64,000 bases of DNA. Source: VRUE01 sp963703895. Lineage in GTDB: Bacteria; Actinomycetota; Thermoleophilia; Solirubrobacterales; 70-9. The notes below the pieces were generated by a model that worked only from the letters and a program-made list of their open reading frames with translations, did no database searches and was not told where the DNA came from. The first letter of the stretch is position 1. Each line of letters starts with the position of its first letter. The stretch spans positions 372,001 through 436,000 of the forward strand of contig CAVPFX010000002.1 in NCBI GenBank assembly GCA_963703895.1, written 5' to 3'. A program made the translations under genes and the position numbers. Of the stretch, positions 23,726 through 32,239 are shown piece after piece.

Positions 23726-25266
23726 AGCTGCCCGGGGAGGGAGGGGGCAACCGCAAACGCCTGCTGATCGCGATCGCCGCCGCGGCGGTTGCCCTCGGCT
23801 ACTACCTGATCAGCCGCCAGCTCGGCCACCTCGATCTGCAGGGGCTGCTGGAAGACGTCTCCAACACGCTCGGCGCCTGGACCTACCTGCTCGTCGGCGT
23901 CTTTGCCTTCGCCGAGACCGGTGCCTTCGTCGGCCTCGTCGTCCCCGGCGAGACCGTGATGCTGCTCGGCGGCGCCGTCGCCGGCCAGGGCGCGATCGAC
24001 ATCTACCTGCTGATCGCGATCGCCTGGTTCGCGGCCTGGGCCGGCGACACGACCAGCTTCTTCATCGGCCGCCGCCTCGGCCGCGAGTTCGTGATCAAGC
24101 ACGGGCCGCGGGTCGGGATTGGCCACGAGCGCTTCGAAAAGGTCGAGGACTACTTCTCCCGCCACGGTGGCAAGACGATCTTCATCGGCCGCTTCATCAG
24201 CCTCGTGCGCGCCTTCGCCCCTTTCATCGCCGGCAGCTCGGGCATGCGCTACCGCGCCTTCGTCCCCTACAGCATCCTCGGCACCGGGCTCTGGGCCAGC
24301 GCCCACATCTTGGTCGGCTACTTCTTCTCGCGCAGCATCGAGAGCGCCGCCAAGTACGCCGGCCGCGGCGCCTTCGTGCTGGCGACGACGATCGTTGTCG
24401 TCGTCGTGGTCGTCACGGTGGTCCGCCATTTCCGGGTCGAGGAGAACCGGCGGCGAGCGGTGGCCTGGATGGAGGGTCGGCCCGCCACCCGCTGGCTCGT
24501 CGTGCTTACCCGCCGCTTCCGTCCCCAACTGCGGTTCCTCTGGGAGCGGGTCACGCCGGGTGGCACCTTCGGCCTCGAGTTCACCTCGCTGATGGCGACC
24601 TTCGCCGTCGCCAGCTTCGTCCTCGTTGCCTACACCGTGATCGTCAATGGCGAACCAGGTCCTACCCCGGGCGATACGACCGCGATCGAAATCGCCGAAA
24701 AGCTGCGAACGGGCTGGTTGACCGATCTCGCCAAGGTCTTCACCCATCTCGGCTCCTCGGTGCTTACCGGCCTGCTCGCCTTCACTGCGGCGGTATTGCT
24801 GATCGCCCGCCGGCGTTGGGCCGAGTTCTGGGTCCTGCTCAGCGGTGTGGTGCTGATCTTCGTCGGCGTGCACGAGATCAAGGACGCGGTCGACCGGCCG
24901 CGGCCCGGTGGCGGCCTGATCGGCGTCTCGGGCTCCTCGTTTCCCAGTGCTCACGCCGCCTACTCGACCTTCTACGTCTGGCTGGCGGTGACGATCGTGA
25001 TGCGGCTGCGACCCGGCATGGCCCGTGGCGCCGCGGTCGTCATCGCTGGTATTGCGCTCACCGCCCTGGTCGGGCTCTCGCGCGTCTACCTCAACGTCCA
25101 CTACCTCAGCGATGTCAGTGCCGGCTGGGCGCTCGGCGTCGCTTCCTTCTCGCTCTGCGCGGCCGTCGCGCTAACCATCACGACTCTAGGGTCCGTCGGA
25201 AGGCCGCCGCGCACGCCTGGCGGCGGCGGACCCGGCGCGGTGCGGCGTCCTCAGTCGGCCAAATAG
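23722..25266 (+). CDS. DedA-PAP2 fusion membrane protein
   Basis: A 514-residue membrane protein with two domains. Residues ~40-215 are DedA-like: FAETGAFVGLVVPGETVMLLGG, WAGDTTSFFIGRRLGR, and IFIGRFISLVRAFAPFIAG, a family linked to flipping lipid carriers. Residues ~285-490 are a PAP2 phosphatase with all three motifs: KDAVDRPRP, SFPSAHAAYS (catalytic-site Ser and His) and SRVYLNVHYLSDVSAG. A flippase joined to a lipid-pyrophosphate phosphatase would suit recycling of undecaprenyl pyrophosphate or similar lipids; that is inference. It overlaps ispE by four bases, which also fits isoprenoid-lipid metabolism. Confidence 0.88.
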   Translation: MKLPGEGGGNRKRLLIAIAAAAVALGYYLISRQLGHLDLQGLLEDVSNTLGAWTYLLVGVFAFAETGAFVGLVVPGETVMLLGGAVAGQGAIDIYLLIAIAWFAAWAGDTTSFFIGRRLGREFVIKHGPRVGIGHERFEKVEDYFSRHGGKTIFIGRFISLVRAFAPFIAGSSGMRYRAFVPYSILGTGLWASAHILVGYFFSRSIESAAKYAGRGAFVLATTIVVVVVVVTVVRHFRVEENRRRAVAWMEGRPATRWLVVLTRRFRPQLRFLWERVTPGGTFGLEFTSLMATFAVASFVLVAYTVIVNGEPGPTPGDTTAIEIAEKLRTGWLTDLAKVFTHLGSSVLTGLLAFTAAVLLIARRRWAEFWVLLSGVVLIFVGVHEIKDAVDRPRPGGGLIGVSGSSFPSAHAAYSTFYVWLAVTIVMRLRPGMARGAAVVIAGIALTALVGLSRVYLNVHYLSDVSAGWALGVASFSLCAAVALTITTLGSVGRPPRTPGGGGPGAVRRPQSAK

Positions 25267-25358
25267 CGCTGCTATTCGGCCTCCCTGCGTCCTTGCACCG
25301 CTTGGTCCGGCGCTCGCCAGTCGCACACGTCAGCCTTCAGACGGACCCTTACGGCAGA

Positions 25359-25625
25359 ATGGGCGCGGTGTCGTTGCCGCTAGCGCTGCAGAAGATCGAA
25401 AATGAGTACCTGCTGTTCGCCGCCGCCGGGGTAATAACCCTGGCCGCGTTCGTCAGCCTGATCCTGGTTCCCGCCCTCAGCTCGTACGGGCGAGTCTGGG
25501 AGAAGGCCGCTGCCGGGGTGCTCTCGGTCTTTGTCCTCGCCGCCCTCGTCCTGGTCGGCGTCGTGATCGGGCTGGCGATCGTCTACTACTACAACGACAT
25601 CGTCAGTTTGCTGCACGGCAACTAG
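25359..25625 (+). CDS. Small two-helix membrane protein, unknown function
   Basis: An 88-residue protein with two long hydrophobic helices: about residues 17-37 (LLFAAAGVITLAAFVSLILV) and 47-75 (AAAGVLSVFVLAALVLVGVVIGLAIVYYY, partly listed). A short charged turn (SSYGRVWEK) links them. The frame runs open from far upstream, but that part is out of frame for the genes it crosses, and ATG 25359 gives a compact protein. There is no clear ribosome site. No family is recognised. It lies 92 bases after the DedA-PAP2 gene and 64 bases before a PucR-type regulator. Confidence 0.6.
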   Translation: MGAVSLPLALQKIENEYLLFAAAGVITLAAFVSLILVPALSSYGRVWEKAAAGVLSVFVLAALVLVGVVIGLAIVYYYNDIVSLLHGN

Positions 25626-25689
25626 GTCGAGTTCCTGCGACCGGCATCACCCCAGCACCGAGCGGCGGGTCTCTGGTGATAATTGATCG

Positions 25690-26925
25690 ATGCCAGCCGC
25701 CTCGAAAGGGACAAAAACGCCTGCAAGCACGCGGGAGGAAGGGACGCTCGACGCGCTCGCCGAGGCGGTCGAATCGGGGGCTGGCCTGCCCGCGGTCGCC
25801 CGCGCGGCGGCGAAAGTCCTCGACGCCAGCGTCGCCCTGATCGATCGCTCCAGCGCCGTGCTTGCAGTCGCCGGTGCCTCCCCTGATCAAGAGCGCAAGC
25901 TGCTTGCCGGCGGGGATGAGGTGACGCGGGTGGAGCTGCGGGTGGCGGATTCAGCGGTTGGCGAGCTGCGCTATCGCGGCTCGGCGCCTCCCGAGCCGAT
26001 GATCGCCCGCATGGTGACGACGCTGCTGGCGCTGGAGCTGGAGCGCTCGCGCTCGCCGGAGTGGGAGAGCGAGGAGGTTGCGGGCGCCTTCGTCGCCGCC
26101 GTGCTGGCGCGTGAGGTGACCGACCGTGGCGACATCCTCGCCCGCGCCGCCGAGCTTGGCGCCAACTTGGAGTCGGGAGCGGGGGTGCTGATTCTGCACG
26201 CGGCGCCGCGTGCGGCCCAGACTGGCGAGTGGCGCGCCCGCGTTCTGACCCTCACCCAACGCGCACTGCGCTCGCTCGCCCAGGGTGCCCTGGCCAGCCC
26301 CGGTGGCGAGGAAGCGGCTGAGATCGCCGTGATCGTGCCAGGCGAGGACGACGCCCGCATCGAGCGCGCCGCGGCCGGCCTGGCGCGGGAGCTGGAAGAC
26401 AGCCTCTCCGGCTTCAACCTGACGATCGGCCGCAGTCGCCATGCCGCCGACCCGGTTGACCTCTATCGCGCCGGCAACGAGGCGCGGCTGGCGGTCAACG
26501 TCGGCGAGGCCGAGGGGCACTCCGTACTCGCCTTCGAGGACACCGGCTCCTACCGCTTGCTGCTGCCGGCGATGAGCGAGGACCCGCGTGAGCTCGAGCG
26601 CTTCTACGCGGAGACGATCGCGCCGCTGGCCGCCTACGACGAGCAGTACGAGACCGAGCTGGTGACGACAGTCGAGGCCTACCTCGACAACGACGGCAAC
26701 GTCGCCGCCACTGCCAAACAGCTCTTCACCCACCGCCACACGATCCGCTACCGGCTGGAGCGGGTCAAAGAGCTCTGCGGCCACGACGTCTCCGCCACCG
26801 AGGGCCGCGAGAAGCTCGGCCTCGGCCTCAAAACGATGCGGGTCCTCGGCATCGCCTCACCGCGTGGCCCGGCGATGGAGCCGGGGTCTGAAGGCGGCAA
26901 GGTGCCGCGGTCGTCGGAGGAGTAG
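25690..26925 (+). CDS. PucR-type transcriptional regulator
   Basis: A 411-residue regulator of the PucR/CdaR class. The N-terminal ~200 residues hold a GAF-like sensor (AVARAAAKVLDASVALIDRS, LAVAGASPDQERKLLAGG). A central GGDEF-like domain follows (LTIGRSRHAADPVDLYRAGN), and the C-terminal PucR helix-turn-helix is NVAATAKQLFTHRHTIRYRL (about residues 337-356). The ligand is unknown. A GATAAT box ends six bases before the ATG at 25690 and there is no ribosome site, so the message is probably leaderless. It ends only eight bases before the tRNA-Gln 3' end on the other strand. Confidence 0.85.
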   Translation: MPAASKGTKTPASTREEGTLDALAEAVESGAGLPAVARAAAKVLDASVALIDRSSAVLAVAGASPDQERKLLAGGDEVTRVELRVADSAVGELRYRGSAPPEPMIARMVTTLLALELERSRSPEWESEEVAGAFVAAVLAREVTDRGDILARAAELGANLESGAGVLILHAAPRAAQTGEWRARVLTLTQRALRSLAQGALASPGGEEAAEIAVIVPGEDDARIERAAAGLARELEDSLSGFNLTIGRSRHAADPVDLYRAGNEARLAVNVGEAEGHSVLAFEDTGSYRLLLPAMSEDPRELERFYAETIAPLAAYDEQYETELVTTVEAYLDNDGNVAATAKQLFTHRHTIRYRLERVKELCGHDVSATEGREKLGLGLKTMRVLGIASPRGPAMEPGSEGGKVPRSSEE

Positions 26926-26933
26926 CGCCGCAG

Positions 26934-27006
26934 TTCCGGGGGAAGGATTCGAACCCTCTCTTTCAGGGCCAAGACCTGACGTGCTGGCCAGTTACACCAC
27001 CCCGGA
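26934..27006 (-). tRNA. tRNA-Gln (anticodon TTG)
   Basis: A 73-base cloverleaf on the minus strand. The acceptor stem is TCCGGGG with CCCCGGA and discriminator A; the D stem is GTGT/GCAC around a GG-containing loop; the anticodon stem is TCAGG/CCTGA with loop TCTTGGC, giving anticodon TTG; the T arm is GAGGG-TTCGAAT-CCTTC. No CCA is encoded. Position 33, before the anticodon, is C rather than the almost universal T. Confidence 0.9.
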
Positions 27007-27073
27007 TCAGCCTCGACCTTAGCGTCCAAGGCGGGTGGAATGTTTTGTCCGATATACGAACTAATGTTCGGGT

Positions 27074-27847
27074 ATGCCCAGATACAACGAGGCAGAAGCT
27101 AGAAAGGCCGTCAGGGTCTCGCGCTCCTACAGCGAGGTATTGCGGCGTCTCGGTATGCGCCCCGCGGGCGGCAACCACAGCCTGCTGAGGAAATGGGTGG
27201 ATGACATTTGGCAAATCTCCACCGATCATTTCGACGCCGACAGCGCATCTATACGCAATCTCCACCGGAAGCCAATCCCACTCTCCGAGGTCCTGATCGA
27301 GGGTTCGACGTATTCGCGTGGCAACCTGAAGCCAAGATTGTTTGCGGAGGGCTTGAAGGAGCCTAGGTGTGAGCTATGTGGTCAAGGAGAACTTTGGCGG
27401 GAGCGCTCGATGCCATTGATCCTCGACCACATAAACGGCGTACCCGACGACAACCGGATAGAGAACCTTCAAATCGTTTGCCCGAATTGTGCCGCGACTC
27501 TCGATACGCATTGCGGACGGAAAAACCGTCGGCAACCCGTTAGACGGGATTGCAAGCATTGCGGCAAGCAGTTCTGGATCAAATACCGGACGCACCGCTA
27601 TTGCTCTCGAGCATGCGGGAGCAGATGGGATCGATCAAGCCTCAGGGGGAAGCCCAAGCCTGCCTCGCGAAAGACAACGAGGCCTCCTTACGGGCGACTC
27701 CTCGAGGAGATTGAGTCCATGGGCTTTGTCGCTGTTGGATGCAAGTACGGCGTCTCCGACAACGCGGTTCGCAAGTGGCTGCGATTTTATGAGCGGCAAT
27801 TCGAGCGCGAAAAGCGCGAAGCCGAGACTGCCGACGAGCAGTCCTAA
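27074..27847 (+). CDS. HNH endonuclease-like protein with zinc-finger cysteines
   Basis: A 257-residue protein with a helix-turn-helix-like N-terminus (SRSYSEVLRRLGMRPAGGNH), an HNH nuclease core and extra zinc-binding pairs. The HNH block is CELCGQGELW, LILDHINGVPDDNRIENLQI, then CPNCAATLDTHC, where His, Asn and His residues plus the Cys pairs match the family. CKHCGKQFW and YCSRACGSRW form a second finger. The C-terminus (YGVSDNAVRKWLRFY) is again helix-turn-helix-like. It is less GC-rich than its neighbours and starts 67 bases from the tRNA-Gln 5' end. Such genes are frequent in mobile and prophage-like settings; the target is unknown. Confidence 0.78.
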   Translation: MPRYNEAEARKAVRVSRSYSEVLRRLGMRPAGGNHSLLRKWVDDIWQISTDHFDADSASIRNLHRKPIPLSEVLIEGSTYSRGNLKPRLFAEGLKEPRCELCGQGELWRERSMPLILDHINGVPDDNRIENLQIVCPNCAATLDTHCGRKNRRQPVRRDCKHCGKQFWIKYRTHRYCSRACGSRWDRSSLRGKPKPASRKTTRPPYGRLLEEIESMGFVAVGCKYGVSDNAVRKWLRFYERQFEREKREAETADEQS

Positions 27848-27879
27848 TCGCGTCCGGAGAACGGCCTAGGGTCTGCCGC

Positions 27880-28455
27880 ATGGAGATGGGAGCGCCAGCC
27901 GCCATGGACCCGGAGATCCGCGCGGGATTGCAGCGCAGTTGGAAGGCGCTGATGACGGTTGGGGTGCTGGCGATCGTGATCGGCTGTATCGCGATCCTCG
28001 TGCCGGCGGTCGCCTCGGTCGGGACGGCGATCTTCATCGGCTGGATCCTGGTTATTGCCGGGGCGTTCCTGGTCGCCGGGGCCTTCATGGCGCACTCGAT
28101 CGGCAGCGTCATCCTGCGCCTGATCTGGGCCCTGCTGACGGTCGTCGTCGGGCTCTGGCTGATCGTCGAACCGCACAACGGCACGCTTACCCTGACCCTG
28201 GTGCTCGGCATCTACTTCCTCTTCATGGGACTGACCCGGATCGCGGTCGCCTTCGCTGGCCGCGGCCAGGAAGGGGCCGGGCTGGTTGGGCTCAGCGGCG
28301 TCGCCGGGCTCTTGGTCGGCATCCTCGTGCTTGCCAAGTTCCCGAGTTCCGCCGACTGGGCGATCGGCCTGTTGGTCGGGATCGACCTGATCTTCGCTGG
28401 CTGGACGCTCACCTCCGTGGCTCTCGTCGGGCGCGATCTCTCGCGCGCCGGCTAG
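27880..28455 (+). CDS. HdeD-family (DUF308) membrane protein
   Basis: A 191-residue protein with six predicted membrane helices, as in HdeD/DUF308 proteins: SWKALMTVGVLAIVIGCIAI, ASVGTAIFIGWILVIAGAFL, ILRLIWALLTVVVGLWLIV, LTLTLVLGIYFLFMGLTRI, GLSGVAGLLVGILVLAKFP and WAIGLLVGIDLIFAGWTL. The PAVAS and P-N turns fit the family. HdeD is linked to acid resistance in enteric bacteria, but most actinobacterial members are untested. A TAGGGT box ends seven bases before the ATG, suggesting leaderless expression. A second ATG at codon 9 is possible. Confidence 0.85.
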   Translation: MEMGAPAAMDPEIRAGLQRSWKALMTVGVLAIVIGCIAILVPAVASVGTAIFIGWILVIAGAFLVAGAFMAHSIGSVILRLIWALLTVVVGLWLIVEPHNGTLTLTLVLGIYFLFMGLTRIAVAFAGRGQEGAGLVGLSGVAGLLVGILVLAKFPSSADWAIGLLVGIDLIFAGWTLTSVALVGRDLSRAG

Positions 28456-28492
28456 CGACGCTTCCCAGGCCCTTCGCGACTACGATCCTGGG

Positions 28493-29890
28493 GTGAGTTC
28501 GCCACTCGTGCTGGTTATGGCGGCCGGAGAGGGCACGCGTATGCGCTCTTCGATGCCGAAGATGCTGCATCCCGTTTGCGGGCGGCCGATGGTCGCTTGG
28601 CCGATTGAAGCTGCTCGCGAGGCGACTGGGGCCGAGTGGATCGTGGCGATTGACTCCCCGAAGCAGAACTCTGTTCCCGGCTTGCCTGACAAGGTTCGGA
28701 TCGTTACGCAGCCCGAGCCGAATGGCACTGGTGGGGCGATTCGCGCGGCGTTGCCGTTGATCGAGGAAGCGGAGACCGTGCTGGTGCTCTCGGGTGACGT
28801 GCCGTTGATCTCGGCCGAGACGATCGCCGGGCTGCTTGCGGCGCATGAGTCTTCCGGCGCGACGGCGACGATGCTGACGATCGAGCTCGATGAGCCTGGT
28901 TCCTACGGTCGTGTCATCCGCGACGCCGAGGGTGGGGTCGAGCGCGTGGTCGAGGCCAAGGCGGCCGGCGACGCGACTCCAGAGCAACTGGCGATCCGCG
29001 AGATCAACGCCGGCACCTATGTCTTCCAGGCAGGCCCGCTGGCGGAGGCGCTCGCCGGCCTTTCCAACGACAACGCCCAGGGCGAGTACTACCTGCCCGA
29101 CGTCCTGCCGGCTCTGCGCGAGGCGGGCCACTCGGTTGGAGCTCACCTCGCCGATGACCTCGCCGTGACGATGGGCATCAACAATCGGGCCGACCTAGCA
29201 GCGGTTGAGATCGAGGCCCGCCACCGCATCCTCGAGGCGCACATGCTGGCCGGTGTCACCGTGGTCGATCCGGGCTCGACTTGGGTCGACGTCGAGGTCG
29301 AGATCGCCGCCGACGCTCGTATCGAGCCCGGCACCAGCCTGCGCGGGCAAACCAAGGTCGGCGGCGGCACGACCGTGGGCCCGCTGACCACCCTGATCGA
29401 TGCCGAGCTCGGCGCCAACGTCTCGGTGCCGCACTCCTACCTGGTCGATTGCGTCGTTGCCGACAACGCCAACGTCGGGCCATTCGCCTACCTGCGACCG
29501 GGGGCCGAGCTTGCCCAGGGCGCCAAGGCGGGCACCTTCGTCGAGATCAAGAACTCGCGGATCGGCGAGGGCGCCAAGGTGCCCCACCTCGCCTATGTAG
29601 GCGATGCCGAGGTCGGCGCCGGCAGCAATCTTGGCGCCGGCACGATCACCGCCAACTACGACGGTTTCCGCAAGAACCGGACTACGATCGGCGAGAAGGT
29701 GCGGATCGGCGTTGACACGATGCTGATTGCACCGGTAGAAGTCGGCGACGGTGCTTACACTGGCGCCGGAGCAGTGATCAAGAGCGACGTGCCCGAGGGC
29801 GCGCTCGCCGTCAGCGAGAACGAGCAACGGAACATCGAGGGCTACGCCGCCCGCAAGGCCGCCAAGATGCAGGAGGAGCAGACCCCGTGA
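28493..29890 (+). CDS. glmU: Bifunctional UDP-GlcNAc pyrophosphorylase / GlcN-1-P acetyltransferase
   Basis: A 465-residue bifunctional enzyme making UDP-GlcNAc for peptidoglycan. The N-terminal uridyltransferase shows LVMAAGEGTRMRSSMPKMLH, PNGTGGAIRAAL and LVLSGDVPLI. A linker helix is followed from about residue 250 by a left-handed beta-helix acetyltransferase with hexapeptide repeats and the conserved FVEIKNSRIGEGAKVPHLAY and GAGTITANYDGFRKNRT segments. Length is normal. TACGAT ends six bases before the GTG start, so the message looks leaderless. Its stop overlaps the GTG start of prs; glmU-prs is a widespread pair. Confidence 0.96.
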   Translation: MSSPLVLVMAAGEGTRMRSSMPKMLHPVCGRPMVAWPIEAAREATGAEWIVAIDSPKQNSVPGLPDKVRIVTQPEPNGTGGAIRAALPLIEEAETVLVLSGDVPLISAETIAGLLAAHESSGATATMLTIELDEPGSYGRVIRDAEGGVERVVEAKAAGDATPEQLAIREINAGTYVFQAGPLAEALAGLSNDNAQGEYYLPDVLPALREAGHSVGAHLADDLAVTMGINNRADLAAVEIEARHRILEAHMLAGVTVVDPGSTWVDVEVEIAADARIEPGTSLRGQTKVGGGTTVGPLTTLIDAELGANVSVPHSYLVDCVVADNANVGPFAYLRPGAELAQGAKAGTFVEIKNSRIGEGAKVPHLAYVGDAEVGAGSNLGAGTITANYDGFRKNRTTIGEKVRIGVDTMLIAPVEVGDGAYTGAGAVIKSDVPEGALAVSENEQRNIEGYAARKAAKMQEEQTP

Positions 29891-30924
29891 GCACGATCGA
29901 GGAGCGACCCGAGACGGTGCCGTCAAGCGCCATCACCCACGACTACTCGAAGCGGATGATGGTCTTCGGCGGGCGCAGCTCGATGGAGCTGGCCGCCAAG
30001 GTCGCCGGCAAGCTCGACGTCGACCTCGGCCAGGTCACCCTGAAGACCTTCGCCAATGGCGAGGTCTACTGCCGCTACGAGGAGTCGATCCGCGGCGCCG
30101 ACGTCTTCATCGTGCAGTCGACCTGCGCCAACGAGCAGTCAGAGATGACCCCGAACGACTCGCTGATCGAGCTGCTGACGATGATCGACGCGGCCCAGGG
30201 CGCCTCCGCGCACCGCATCATCGCCGTCATGCCCTGGTACGGCTACGCCCGCCAGGACAAGAAGTCGGCGCCGCGCGAGCCGATCTCGGCCCGCATCGTC
30301 GCCAAGTGCCTCGAGGGCGTCGGCGTCGACCGGGTGCTGACCATGGATCTCCACGCCGGCCAGGTGCAGGGCTTCTTCCACGTCCCGGTCGACCACATGA
30401 CGGCGATGCCGATGCTGACCCAGTGGTTCGCCGACCAGCATCCCGCCGGGGAGCTGGTGATCGTCTCGCCCGACGCCGGCCGGGTAAAGACCGCGCGCAA
30501 CTTCGCCCGCCGCATCGGCACCCACTGGGCGGTGATGGAGAAGGAGCGCCCGGCCCAGCAGGTGGCCGAGATCGGCTACGTGGTCGGTGACGTCAAGGGC
30601 AAGACCGCGGTTCTGGTCGACGACATGATCGACACCGCGGGAACGCTCTGCGCCGCCGCCCAGACCGTGCTCGACGAGGGCGCGGCACGGGTGATTTCCT
30701 GCGCCACCCACGGCGTCTTCTCCGGCCCCGCCTACGAGCGGCTCGCCTACGAGAACTCCGGGATCGAGAAGATCGTCGTCTCCGACACGATCCCGCTGCG
30801 CCCGGGCGCCCCCGACAACATCAAAGTGCTCTCGACCGCCGGCACCTTCGCCGACTCGATCCGCCGCATCTTCACCGACGACTCGGTCTCCGAGATCTTC
30901 GCCGGCGAGAACCAGCTCTTCTGA
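29887..30924 (+). CDS. prs: Ribose-phosphate pyrophosphokinase
   Basis: A 345-residue class I PRPP synthetase, which makes phosphoribosyl pyrophosphate from ribose 5-phosphate and ATP. Seen are the FGGRSSMELAAKVAGKLDVD N-terminal fold, FANGEVYCRYEESIRGADVF, YGYARQDKKSAPREPISARI (ATP loop), MDLHAGQVQGFF, and the PRPP-binding loop VLVDDMIDTAGTL. About 25 residues more than the usual ~315 lie at the N-terminus before MMVFGGRSS. The start overlaps the glmU stop by four bases. The gene supplies PRPP for nucleotide, His and Trp synthesis. Confidence 0.96.
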   Translation: MSTIEERPETVPSSAITHDYSKRMMVFGGRSSMELAAKVAGKLDVDLGQVTLKTFANGEVYCRYEESIRGADVFIVQSTCANEQSEMTPNDSLIELLTMIDAAQGASAHRIIAVMPWYGYARQDKKSAPREPISARIVAKCLEGVGVDRVLTMDLHAGQVQGFFHVPVDHMTAMPMLTQWFADQHPAGELVIVSPDAGRVKTARNFARRIGTHWAVMEKERPAQQVAEIGYVVGDVKGKTAVLVDDMIDTAGTLCAAAQTVLDEGAARVISCATHGVFSGPAYERLAYENSGIEKIVVSDTIPLRPGAPDNIKVLSTAGTFADSIRRIFTDDSVSEIFAGENQLF

Positions 30925-30949
30925 GGATCCGCTACAGCGCGGCCTCTCG

Positions 30950-31444
30950 ATGCGGGAACGAACGAAGCTCGGGCTATGGATCTGCCTGCCGCTACTAGCT
31001 TGGGTTGTGGTCTGGATCGCTGCGCTCTCGATGCCAGCTTCCGATTGCGACGGCTATGGAGCCGACGCCGGAGTGGAGGAAGCCACCCTGATCGCCCTCG
31101 TCGCGGTGGCGTCGCTTGCCGCCGCGGCGGCCGCGCTGTGGAGAGTCGTCAGCCTGACGCTCGCGGATGCGCTCAGCGCGGGCCGGGACCTGACGCTGGT
31201 CGGGGGCGCGGTCGCCTCGGTCCTCGTGACAGTCGCGGTGACCTCGCGGGTCGAGGTCATTTTCGTGACCGGCCTGGTCCTCACCGGGTTGGCTCTCCTC
31301 TCGCTCCTGGTCGCCTGGGTAGCGGGGCTGCGCGTCAACCAGCTCGGAGCGCTCTTGCCCCTCTACCTACTCGGTGCTGCCGTGTTCGCCTATCCCCTCG
31401 TCGGCCTGCTCGGCCTCCTCGTCTCCAGCGGGATCGGCTGTTGA
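30950..31444 (+). CDS. Four-helix membrane protein, unknown function
   Basis: A 164-residue hydrophobic protein with four likely membrane helices: residues ~7-28 (LGLWICLPLLAWVVVWIAAL), ~44-65 (ATLIALVAVASLAAAAAALW), ~82-128 (two close helices, VGGAVASVLVTVAVT and FVTGLVLTGLALLSLLVAWV) and ~134-160 (LLPLYLLGAAVFAYPLVGLL). A cysteine-containing loop (PASDCDGYG) would lie outside. No family is recognised. It starts 25 bases after prs and ends 10 bases before the phosphodiesterase gene, so it may be co-transcribed with one or both. Confidence 0.65.
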   Translation: MRERTKLGLWICLPLLAWVVVWIAALSMPASDCDGYGADAGVEEATLIALVAVASLAAAAAALWRVVSLTLADALSAGRDLTLVGGAVASVLVTVAVTSRVEVIFVTGLVLTGLALLSLLVAWVAGLRVNQLGALLPLYLLGAAVFAYPLVGLLGLLVSSGIGC

Positions 31445-31454
31445 GGCGGTGTCG

Positions 31455-32207
31455 ATGCCGATGAGGAGCCCGGGAGATGCCTCAACCCTGCGCCTCGTCG
31501 GCCACAAGGGAGCCGACATGATCGCTCCCGGCAACACGATCGAGAGCTTCCTCGCCGCCGCCGAGGTCGGCGTCGACACGATCGAGCTCGACGTGCTCTG
31601 GCTGCGTGATTCCCACCTGCCGTTGGAGGAGCGGGCACCGCTGGTCGTCGCCCACGACTGGGGCGACGCGGAACGGCGCACGCCGCTGCGGCTGACCGAG
31701 GCGCTCGACGCCTTCCTCGAGCCGCCGCTCGACCAGGTCGAGATCGACATCGACATCAAGCTGCCGGGGCGCGAGGAGGAGATCGTCGAGGCGCTGCGCG
31801 AGCGCGACCTGATCGGCCGCGCGATGGTCTCGACGATGGAGCTCTACTCGCTCGGTCGCATCCTCGAGCTCGAACCGAATCTGCGCCGCGGCTGGACCTA
31901 CCCCAAGGTGACCAAGGACTGGGCCTCGAAGCGCTGGGCGAAGGGCCCGATGCTGGCGGCGCTGATGGCGATGCGCCAGCGCCTACCCGGCCTTGCCGCC
32001 GAGAAGCTGCCCAAGTTCGGGGTCGAGTCGATGTGGGTCTACCACCCGCTGGTCAGCCGCCGCCTCGCCCGCATCACCAAGCTCGCCGGGGTAGAGCTGA
32101 TCGCCTGGACCGTCGACGACCTGGAGCGCATGAACAAGCTGGTCGACGCCGGCGTCAACGGCCTGGTCTCCAATGACCCGCGCCTCTTCGCTCGCTTGGC
32201 GACTTAG
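31455..32207 (+). CDS. Glycerophosphodiester phosphodiesterase family protein
   Basis: A 250-residue protein of the GDPD TIM-barrel family, which cleaves glycerophosphodiesters to glycerol 3-phosphate and an alcohol. Family landmarks are LVGHKGADMIAPGNTIESF (the usual HRG...PENT), VDTIELDVLW (metal Glu and Asp), VVAHDW (catalytic His), DIDIKLPG, and the closing IAWTVDDLERMNKLVDAGVN and GLVSNDP. Replacement of Arg by Lys in the HRG position is unusual. The frame is open from 31374, but ATG 31455 follows a weak GAGG site; ATG 31461 and GTG 31449 are alternatives. No signal peptide is seen, so it probably acts in the cytoplasm. Confidence 0.82.
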   Translation: MPMRSPGDASTLRLVGHKGADMIAPGNTIESFLAAAEVGVDTIELDVLWLRDSHLPLEERAPLVVAHDWGDAERRTPLRLTEALDAFLEPPLDQVEIDIDIKLPGREEEIVEALRERDLIGRAMVSTMELYSLGRILELEPNLRRGWTYPKVTKDWASKRWAKGPMLAALMAMRQRLPGLAAEKLPKFGVESMWVYHPLVSRRLARITKLAGVELIAWTVDDLERMNKLVDAGVNGLVSNDPRLFARLAT

Positions 32208-32239
32208 GGGCTGCCCTGGGGACCTAAGCCGCCAAGCGG

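Noticed and set aside
23301..25625. A 774-residue plus-strand open frame over ispE and the DedA-PAP2 gene
   Set aside because: It is an out-of-frame Arg/Ala/Pro-rich shadow. Only its last 88 residues look like a real membrane protein, and these are annotated separately.
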